From assembly GCA_034927505.1 (NCBI GenBank), contig JAYFPY010000009.1, forward strand, positions 1-48,337: 48,337 nt of DNA, in the 5' to 3' direction. Of the stretch, positions 26,271 through 34,900 are shown in pieces; the stretch's first letter is position 1; each line of letters begins with the position of its first letter. Made by a program: the position numbers and the translations under genes. The notes beneath the pieces were generated by a model that was given only the letters and a program-made list of their open reading frames with translations, made no database searches and had not been told where the DNA came from. Source of the DNA: RUG100 sp034927505. Its GTDB lineage: Bacteria; Bacillota; Clostridia; Peptostreptococcales; Anaerovoracaceae.

Positions 26271-26711
26271 ATGAAAGAAGTATTGATGAACAAAGATCAG
26301 ATCAAAGAAGTCATACCTCACAGAGAACCTATGCTGATGATAGACGAAGTGCTGGAAATGGAACCGGGAGAGAGGATCAAAGCGGCAGCTTTTCTGGATC
26401 CGGGGCTGGCTTACTTTGAGGGCCATTTCCCGGGCGCGCCGGTGATGCCCGGCGTCCTCACCGTGGAAGCCATGGCGCAGACTGCAGATGTGCTCCTCCT
26501 TTCTGCAGAAAGATATGCAGGCAGGATACCGTATTTTATCGGGATCGACGAGGTGAAATTCAAGAAGAAGATCGAGCCCGGCGATGAGATTGTCATAGAG
26601 GCGAAAGTGGCAAAGGAAAATAAAGAAAAGGCTGTGGTCACCTGTGAAGCTACCGTATACAACGGGGGCGAAGTGTCCACTACCGGACTGGTCACACTGG
26701 CCATGAGGTGA
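26271..26711 (+). CDS. fabZ: 3-hydroxyacyl-ACP dehydratase FabZ
   Basis: FabZ dehydrates 3-hydroxyacyl-ACP in fatty acid elongation. The hotdog-fold protein has 146 residues from the ATG at 26271, which follows CAGGAGGGAATCAAA; the longer in-frame reading from 26142 would run through the terminator and promoter. The IPHREPMLMIDEV block near residue 15 and the active site FEGHFPGAPVMPGVLTVEAM (catalytic His and Glu) near 50-70 are intact. It stands apart from any fab cluster, with a surface-protein gene immediately behind it. Confidence 0.95.
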   Translation: MKEVLMNKDQIKEVIPHREPMLMIDEVLEMEPGERIKAAAFLDPGLAYFEGHFPGAPVMPGVLTVEAMAQTADVLLLSAERYAGRIPYFIGIDEVKFKKKIEPGDEIVIEAKVAKENKEKAVVTCEATVYNGGEVSTTGLVTLAMR

Positions 26712-26739
26712 ACAAGATCGCAACTGCATAGAGTGGGTC

Positions 26740-27651
26740 GTGTCGGTTTATCAATTATCAGAAAAAAAGGTGTTGAACTATTGCAGCATCACGACAGCTG
26801 CAGGCAAGGCAAATTTTTCTGTCAGGGCAAACACAATAGATACTGCTTACAGTAAAGGGATATATATATTCGCCAACAACGAATCGTATGAGATGAGAGC
26901 GTTGTCATCGTCTTCGCTTACGACCGGGCATATAAAGATCCCTTATTCAAAAAGTACAACGATAAAAGTGGTTCCAATAATACAAGTATATGGTAATACA
27001 GCATCTTATGATATCCAGGCATCAGATCAGGCTTTCACCCAAACGGTATCATCGCCAAAACCTGCAAAGCCTACTATATATGTGACGAAGCTGAGCAAGA
27101 GTACTGTAGGCATCGGATGGAACGGTGTCGAAGATGCGACCGGGTACAAGATATACAGAGGGAGCAAGCTGGTCAAAACTGTAGGCAGCAAAACAAGACA
27201 CTTCACTTACAAGAAAAAGAAGGCTTACAAATACAAATATACTGTCTGTGCTTATGTAAAAGAGGGTTCGGCGACGGCATACGGTACAAAAGCAAAATCA
27301 AAGAAACCGGCTTCCAATTATGCAAAGTTCGGAGGCAGCATAGGGATAGATAATCACAGCTATATGACCTGTGATTATGTGGTCAAAAAGATCACGGCAT
27401 CAGGCAATACATATTATGTTACAGGATACGCTGTGAACAACAGGATCTTCAAAGCCAAGAAATACAAAAAACTGAAAATCACGATCTACTGCAATGGAAA
27501 AAAGGTGGCAAAGAAAACCTACAGAAACAAAAAGATAAATGTAAAACCTGAGCGGGCTAAAAAGATAAAGCTGAAAATCAAAGGCAAGTCCAATCAGGAT
27601 CTGAAATACTACAACGTAAGGATCTCTGTCAGTGAGAAAACTGTATGGTGA
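26740..27651 (+). CDS. Fn3-like surface protein, probably 5'-truncated
   Basis: The frame gives up to 303 residues. A C-terminal half is very rich in Lys and Tyr. A fibronectin III-like domain lies near 105-190 (TVGIGWNGVEDATGYKIYRG, then YKYKYTVCAYVKEGSAT). The last 100 residues have alternating Lys/Tyr strands and end TVW. A secreted protein of this sort needs a signal peptide, but none is present: the frame opens only 11 codons before the GTG at 26740, directly behind fabZ, with no good ribosome site. I infer that the 5' end was lost by rearrangement. It resembles the C-terminal Fn3-like part of the large adhesin downstream. Confidence 0.6.
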   Translation: MSVYQLSEKKVLNYCSITTAAGKANFSVRANTIDTAYSKGIYIFANNESYEMRALSSSSLTTGHIKIPYSKSTTIKVVPIIQVYGNTASYDIQASDQAFTQTVSSPKPAKPTIYVTKLSKSTVGIGWNGVEDATGYKIYRGSKLVKTVGSKTRHFTYKKKKAYKYKYTVCAYVKEGSATAYGTKAKSKKPASNYAKFGGSIGIDNHSYMTCDYVVKKITASGNTYYVTGYAVNNRIFKAKKYKKLKITIYCNGKKVAKKTYRNKKINVKPERAKKIKLKIKGKSNQDLKYYNVRISVSEKTVW

Positions 27652-27677
27652 TCTGAAACAGATAAAAAAGTATCATG

Positions 27678-27711
27678 AACGAGCAGAGCAGACAACACTC
27701 TGCTCGTTTAA
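27678..27711 (+). terminator. terminator after the Fn3-like gene
   Basis: AACGAGCAGAG and CTCTGCTCGTT make an 11-pair perfect stem around a nine-base loop, ending in TTTA. Confidence 0.75.
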
Positions 27712-27739
27712 GCTGTCAGGACTAGTATGCAGGATAGAA

Positions 27740-27768
27740 TGGTCAGAAGCCGGTGCAGATGGTATAAT
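27740..27768 (+). promoter_or_regulatory. promoter of the TM2 gene
   Basis: TATAAT (27763-27768) has an extended -10 TGG just before it. TGGTCA (27740-27745) lies 17 bases upstream as a weaker -35. Confidence 0.6.
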
Positions 27769-27806
27769 GTAAATGCAGATATATTGAAAAAACGGAGGTA
27801 TTTGAG

Positions 27807-28244
27807 ATGAGTCGGATCATTAAAATCGAAGGTGACAGGATCTCGATCGGAATGGATAATGGGGAATTGAAGGAAGTCGGGCACAGATCTGTCGATTATG
27901 AAAATCCGCAGGTCGGAGATGAGGTGGATGTGTTCACTTCGGATTCTGCGACGGTTGTTGTACGAGCAAATACGGGCAGTGCGTCTCGGAATGTATATTC
28001 GGGAGAGGCGAAGAGAATAAACAAACACGTATTTGTCTGGGTCGGGAATTTTTTGTTCGGCGCTTTGGGCGTGGACAGATTCCTGCGCGGACAGATAGGC
28101 CTTGGCATTTTCAAGCTGCTGACAGCAGGCGCCTTCGGCGTGTGGGCACTGGTCGATTTTATAATCGCATTGGTAAAAGCATACGGAGAGGCATTTGGCC
28201 GCGAAGAAGACGTTGTGTTTTTAAATGGCCTGTACGCAAGATGA
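27807..28244 (+). CDS. TM2-domain membrane protein
   Basis: The 145-residue protein has a soluble beta-rich N-terminal region (about 1-65) that ends in RANTGSASRNVYSGEAKRIN. The TM2 domain follows: two membrane helices joined by GVDRFLRGQIGLGIFKLLTA, then GVWALVDFIIALVKAYGEAF. The DRF motif in the turn is the family mark. TM2 proteins are widespread and of unknown function. An ACGGAGG ribosome site precedes the ATG. The gene is about 30 bases upstream of the frameshifted HD gene and may be co-transcribed with it. Confidence 0.85.
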   Translation: MSRIIKIEGDRISIGMDNGELKEVGHRSVDYENPQVGDEVDVFTSDSATVVVRANTGSASRNVYSGEAKRINKHVFVWVGNFLFGALGVDRFLRGQIGLGIFKLLTAGAFGVWALVDFIIALVKAYGEAFGREEDVVFLNGLYAR

Positions 28245-28272
28245 GCGACAGGATAGATGAAAGAGGAACAGT

Positions 28273-28497
28273 ATGAAAAGGATGAAGAAGGAAATATTGG
28301 TATGCTGTACGTGTATACTGGCTGTGGCTGGGCTGGTTTTGTACCGGGTCGATCCGAAAAGGTTCGGAGAATACTCCGGCTTTATGACTCCTATATTTGT
28401 AATAGTATTCACTGAAATATTGTTGTTAAGGACAAGCAAGCTGATCACGGGGCCAAACCAGGCCAAGTACTTTGCCCGCAAGGCGCATAAAACATGA
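28273..28497 (+). CDS. N-terminal half of a membrane/HD-domain gene, frameshifted
   Basis: The 74-residue frame has two hydrophobic segments (about 8-24 and 37-53) and then AKYFARKAHKT before a TGA. The last segment is the first helix of an HD-hydrolase (ppGpp hydrolase-like) domain, normally A-x-x-FA-x-KAHxGQ-DKAG-PYIEH. The rest of that domain is read in the next frame, starting at 28494. Restoring one A to the AAAA run at 28489-28492 would join them as KAHKNMTDKAGRPYIEH, exactly the family spacing. The original product was therefore probably one membrane-anchored HD protein. As it stands this frame encodes only the anchor. GAGGAA precedes the ATG. Confidence 0.55.
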   Translation: MKRMKKEILVCCTCILAVAGLVLYRVDPKRFGEYSGFMTPIFVIVFTEILLLRTSKLITGPNQAKYFARKAHKT

Positions 28498-28838
28498 CCG
28501 ATAAAGCAGGCAGGCCATACATCGAACACGTTGCAAGAGTTGCCGATGGAGTGAAGGGAAACAAGGATGCCGAGACAGCTGCCTGGCTGCACGATGTTGT
28601 GGAAGATACGGAAGTGACACTGCTGACTCATGATAAAAACGTTCCGTATATGGAGTATATAAACGGGCTGAAGAACAACGAGATCGCGCGGTCCGTCAAG
28701 ATAGCCGACCTGAAGGATAATATGGACCTGAGCCGATTTGATGAGCCGAGTCGTGTAGACCGGGAGCGGGCGGAGAAATACAAAGAAGTTCTGAGGGTAT
28801 TGGAGGCGGATGTTCCATTTTCAGAGACATGTAAATAA
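28494..28838 (+). CDS. C-terminal half of an HD-domain protein (ppGpp hydrolase-like), frameshifted
   Basis: The 114 residues begin at an ATG overlapping the upstream stop (ATGA). The HD-domain marks are DKAGRPYIEHVARVADG, the metal-binding pair AWLHDVVEDTEV and the later SVKIADLKDNMDLSRF. In relatives a segment of roughly 15-20 residues lies between HDVVEDT-VT and LTH; here the two are fused directly as TEVTLLTH, so there seems to be an internal in-frame deletion as well. Without the upstream helix the first metal histidine helix is missing. The pair may be a decaying gene, a phase-variable one, or an example of programmed frameshifting. Confidence 0.6.
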   Translation: MTDKAGRPYIEHVARVADGVKGNKDAETAAWLHDVVEDTEVTLLTHDKNVPYMEYINGLKNNEIARSVKIADLKDNMDLSRFDEPSRVDRERAEKYKEVLRVLEADVPFSETCK

Positions 28839-28852
28839 AAATCTTGAAAGTC

Positions 28853-28881
28853 TTGATTTTACAGTTGTATTTTGGTAGGAT
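28853..28881 (+). promoter_or_regulatory. promoter of the large adhesin gene
   Basis: TTGATT (28853-28858), 17 bases, then TAGGAT (28876-28881), about 54 bases before the start codon. Confidence 0.65.
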
Positions 28882-28934
28882 ATTAGTATATTTAAACAAT
28901 CAATCAAGCGAGTTGCGGGGGAAAGGGTGGTCAA

Positions 28935-31900
28935 ATGAATAATTATAAGAAAAATGTCAAGATGAACATTGTTGCTGTTATTGTTGCAGTCACAATGATT
29001 TTTGCTGTTCCAATAAACTCCTTTGCAGGAGAGAGCGGGAGTGACAGTACTGCAGGCAGCAACGAACAGACGCAGCAGACAGAGCAGGCTGATCAGACGC
29101 AGACGGCAGAGCAGACAGAATCGGCCGGGGAAGCAGCCGGATCAGATGACAGCTCAACGGATAATGATCCGGGACAGACTACAGGTGTTGAGAAGAGCGG
29201 GAAAGCGGCATCGACAAAGAGCCCGGAAAAACCGTGGATGCTAAGCAGCAATTCCACATCATATGCCACGCTGACTGAAGCTTATGCGGCGGCAGAGGCT
29301 ACGGATACCATCACGCTAGATGCAGGCGTGACCGTAACGGAAAAAGCAGCCTTCAGTTCTGAAAAAGATATAACCCTGACATCAGATGCTAATAATCCGG
29401 GAGTGGTAACAAGAGCACTGGATACGATCAATATCATTACGGTGACTAAAGGAGATCTGACTCTTAATAATATTATATTCAGAGCGACGGCAGAGGAGAA
29501 GAATGATAAGGCCGGATGCGGAAAAAGAGGACCGGCTATACATTTTAATACGAGCAATGGTACGCTGAATATCCAGGATGGAACTGTTATAGAAGATTTC
29601 TACGCGGGGCAATCCAGCGTGGCGGGTGCGGGTGTACGGATCGGGCAAAGATATTCTGGAAATCTCCTTGTGTTTGCCAAATGTGTTATGACCGGCGGGA
29701 AAATAAGAAATAACATGGAAGGAAATAATCAGCACGGCGGCGGCATAGCCATAGACTGGGGTGAATTCCATATATCCGGAGGCGAGATCACGGGAAACGG
29801 ATGCGGCAGCACCAGCGGAGAAGTATTCTTTGATGCAGATGTGTCCTCGATATATCTGTCAGGAAATCCGGTGATAAAAAACAACACCGGCGGCAACAAC
29901 TCATATATCTGCGATCTTCCTATAATGAACAGAGGAGTGGGCAACAAGGCGACCAAGGTGTACATGGGCAAGCTGACTGAAGGCGCCGAGATAGGCATAT
30001 ACCAGAGGAACGGCCACGTAGACAACGGATATGTAGCCAAAGTCGATACCGGTATTGATGCAAGTGTTGCAGAAGACAATTTGAAATATTTCTTTGACGA
30101 TATGGCGCCGGCCGGGCTGGCAATGATCGCCAAGGATGGATATATACTGTTCGAGAAGGCAAAGATATGGCGAGTCGAAAGCACAGGGACAAAGTACGAG
30201 ACGCTGCAGGAAGCGTATAATAATGCAGCGGTCACCGATACCATAACCCTTCTGGATGAGACATATGAGGATAGCTTCACTGACGGCAAACACGCCGAGG
30301 GGGCAGCCACCTTCAGCGCCGGCAAGAATATAACTCTGACCAGCGAAAAAGATACGATAAAGATCACACGCAAAACCAATACGGCAGCGCTCCTTAATAT
30401 CGATACGGGAGACACTGTGACAATGGATAAGATGAATTTCGGATCTGCCGATAAGGAGACCGCGGGGACGAAGAGCGGAATAGTGAACAACGGCACCCTT
30501 ACACTTAACAAATGTACAGTTGCCGGATTCAAGTCTGAAAGCGGAGCCGGTGGGATAAACAACGGCGGCACACTGAACGTGAATTCAGGAGCTTCAGTTA
30601 CGAACAACACAGGAGTGACCGGCGGGATATTCAACACTGCCGGATCTTCAGTCATCAATCTCAACGGCGGATCCATTACGGGCAACACCGGGACAGCCAG
30701 CGGAGGAGTTGCCGGCACGGGCGAAATAAATGTCAAAGGCAAGCCCGTCATCAGCGGCAATACAGGCAATAACGTAACAAAAAACGTCACACTTGCAGGG
30801 ACCCAGACGGTCAAACTGACCGGGGCCCTTGAAACAGGAGCAGATGTAGGCGTATACAGCGAAGATCATCATCAGTCCGGAGAGACGATAGCTTCGGGAA
30901 GCGAGGCCGATGCGGCTGCAAGTGCAGAGTTCTTCAAAGACGACTATGCGGCCAAAATAGAAATAATACATGATGAAGACAATAAGGCAAATATCGTATT
31001 TGCATCAAAAAAGATCTGGAAGAACAATACTACAGACAAAAAGTACAGTTCACTCCAGGCGGCTTACGATGCGGCGACAAGCGGAGACACGATCATGCTG
31101 CTGGACACAACATGCAGCGAGTATCTGACAGACGGAGCATGGGCTGAATCTGCAGCTGCATTCGATAAAGGAAAGAAACTGACTGTGACTACAGAATCGG
31201 GATCCGGCAATGTGGTAAGAAGCGACATGTCTGCTTCCCTGATTACGATAAATAATGCGAACGAAGATATCACTTTCAAAAACATAGTGTTCGGACCGAC
31301 AACTGCGGAGGCAGCAGGGAGCAAGTATTTGGCCGATGTGGAGGCGGGGAAACTGACAGTTGAAGAAGGCACCGCTGTGAAAAATATGAAAGGTCAAGGC
31401 GTTTTCTGCACAAAGGGAGAAGTCGTCATCAACGGCGGAACATTCACAGGCAATAATGAGGATTCAGGTATATTTGCAGGAGAGTCCGGGAAGGTCACCA
31501 TAAACGACGGAACATTCAAGAAGAATACAGGGATATATGCAGGAGTTATGTTTTTTAACGGAGATGTCAGCATCAACGGCGGTGAATTCACGGAAAACTC
31601 AGGGTTTCTTGGAGCTGTAGTATGCCTGCGTTCTGTCAAAATGTCAGGAGACCCGGTGATAAAAAACAACACGGCCACTCAATTCAATGGCGATTGTAAT
31701 GTATATATTGCAGATTCAGGCAGGAATATAATACTGACGGGGGCTCTTAAAGAAGGCGCGGATGTCGGCGTATACGTCAAATCTGATCACGCTGTGGGCA
31801 AGGCATTTGCATCAGGCAGCTCGGCCGACTATGCGGCAGCCAGCAGCAAGTATTTCAAGGACGACTATACAAACAAACTGAGGATCGTGTCTTCAGGTAA

Positions 31901-34900
31901 AGACGTCATTTTCGACGGACCGGCCATATGGAAAGTCAGCAGTACGGGAACGGATTACTCCACATTGCAGCTGGCTTACGACAACGCAGCGAAGACGGAT
32001 ACTGTCACGCTGCTGGATGTAGACAACACGACAGACATAACAGACAAAACTGTAAGCGAGGCGCCTGTAACATTCGCAGGCGGAAAGAATATCACTTTGA
32101 CCAGCCAGAGCAAACAGGGATCGATAGTCAGAAAAGATAAAACAAAATCGCTGATCGCTGTAAACGGCAGCGGAGATCAGCTGACCATAAAAGAGTTCAA
32201 TATTGGCGGTGCTGCGGCAGAGGCCGGGGAGAGCGGCAATAAAGGCTATGGCGTTGAAATCACGGCAGGAAAAGCTGTACTGCAGAGCGGAGCTGCTATA
32301 CGGGGCATAAACAGCAACGGAAATGCCGGTGCCGGTCTGGGAATATCAGGTACAGGAGAGTTCGTTCTTGATGGCGGGACCATAGAAAAAAACAATGGAG
32401 CTTATGGCGGGGGCGTATATGTCATAGGCGGAAAATTCACCATGAACAGCGGATACATAAAAGATAATACATCTGCTGTATTCGGGGCTGTTTGTGAGAT
32501 GACCAACACCTCGGCGCAGTCGGCTTCACTGGTGACAATAAACGGAGGCACTATCACAGGCAATGTCAGCGGCAGAGGTGCGGTAGGATCGTTGGGCGGA
32601 TCCTTTATCATGAGCGGAGCTCCGGTCATAACCGGCAATACGGACACTTCCGGAAAAGATGCTAACGTATACCTGTTCGGCAATGCAAAGATATACCTCA
32701 GCGGTGCTCTGACTGACGGCGCACAGGTGGGAGTGACCAGCGTCAGTTATCATAAAGGCGGAGGGATCATAGCAGTAAACGGCAGCACCGGCAGCGACGC
32801 TTCGGTGGTGTATCCCGGCGTGAAATGTTTCAGTGACGATCTTACTCCGGAACTGGTAATAGTTCAGGACGTAAACAATACGAAGAATATAATATTCTCT
32901 GCGGCTTCTCTGGAAGGCCATAACGTTGTGATCAGAAAATCCGAAGCGGCTGCGCTGACTTCGGCGGGCCTGGTTTCAAAAGCCGAAGCAACGGCCACGG
33001 ACAACAATGGAAACGATCAGGCCATAACTGTGAGCAGCAGCAAACTGGCGGAGATCAATAATGCAGATGCAGGCGATAAGATCACTGGAGTGACGCTGAC
33101 CACGCCGTACAAAACCAGGGATATTTCAGTACTGATCGTGGACGATGAAACATCTGTTACATCGGACAGTTCCGGATACCTGAGAGCAGAGGACATGATC
33201 ATCACATCATCTGCTGCAGCGACAGCTTTCGGGAGCTTTTCTTCGGCAGATGCTGCAAAAGCAAAACTCATCGAAACCAATAAGGTGACAGGAAAATTAG
33301 TAGCGGCAGATCTGTCTACTAGAGACGCCGAAATAATTATGTATATGAACGCTGACAGTTATGCCGGACTGAAAACCGGGACCGTGGGAAGCTACGCGGT
33401 TCTGTACGGCGTCAAGTCGGACAGCGGAAAACTGGCGACCAAAACGGTGAAGATCACAGTAGTGGATAACGATTCAGGTATAAGCAGCGACGGCAAGTAT
33501 GCCATCACGGCGTCTGACTATACGATGAAGCTGGCCGAGGCCAATGCGCTGACACTGTCTTCTTCCGGCAAGTGTACATGGCTGGACAACAAAACGGATC
33601 CCTTCGTTACAAAAGCCGACGGGACCACAGTGGATTATACATCTATCGATACAGTTAAGTTCAAAGAACTTCAGGGGGCAAGCGTTGCAAAAGCCTTCGA
33701 TTACACGTACGAATATAAAATAGACGCCACTGAGACTATAAGCAGGCCTGTCAAAATAAATGTGACAGAAGATGGCTCTCATACGGCTATACAGGCCATG
33801 CCTGCCATACTTACAACAGATGAGGCCAAGGTGTTGAATGCCGCTGCGGCAAAAGATCTGTACAAGACAAACAGTGTGGAGGTATACACAGGCGTTACAG
33901 ACACGGGAAAAACGAAGGTGGATCTGGACGACACTGCAAACAAGGAAAAACTGGGCGGGGAGATGACGCATGCAGATCTGACTGCTCTGAACAACGGTAC
34001 TGAAGGTCTGTACCCGGTAAAGTACAAGTACTTCTATAATGGTACGTCTGCTTCCACAGAGTTCAAGGAAGCGGACACCAACATTGCTGTGGTGCCAAAC
34101 GGCGCAGCCATATCGACGGATAAGACTTCGGCTGTAGTGGGAGGCAATAGCATATCCATGTCAAGTGCAGATGCAAAAACGAAAATAACGGATACTGATG
34201 CACTGGCGACGTTGTGTGATACAGTCGGGTACAGGATATCCGATACGAGTACTGAATTGGTGCCGGTAGGCCACATAACTGTGGCTACAGACAGCCTCAG
34301 CGAAATGATGACCGGCAAGCCGGGGGTATATAAAGTGACTTTCTCCGTAGGCAGCAAAGGCAACGACAATTATGCGGCCAAAGATGTGACAGTGGCCATA
34401 TACGATGATGACGCGGCGACTGCTGAGAAAGACGGCGCCACGAAAGCGGCAGTCTGGGGCAGCGATACTATCCTTACTGAGAAACAGGCGAAAGCCATGG
34501 AAAAGGCAGGTGCATCGGTCACCGACGGAGCGTTGATAAAGGCCAACAGCGTACAGGGATTCGCCTATGAATATACGGAAAATGACTATGTCACCGAGGC
34601 ACCGAAAGTATCGTATGCCGCCGGCACAGCTGAGAGCATAGCGGCCGGTACAAAGGGCGAATACACTGTGAAATATAAGATGACTGATAAAAGCGATGCA
34701 TCGCTGAGTGCAGAAAAGGCACTGAAGATATTCGTGGTCAGCGATGAAGCTGTCATCAGTACGGACAAGACGGATGCAGTGTATGCGCAGGATGCCCTGA
34801 TAAAGGTCAGCGATGCAAAGGCCATGTCGGACGACAGCGACCTGATAAAAGCCAATAAGGCTGAAGGGATCAAAGACGGTGCGACGGCCTCTGCCGGGGA

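Noticed and set aside
28724..28838. Full-length ppGpp synthetase/hydrolase
   Set aside because: Only the HD-type hydrolase part is present and the frame ends soon after; no synthetase or TGS domain follows.
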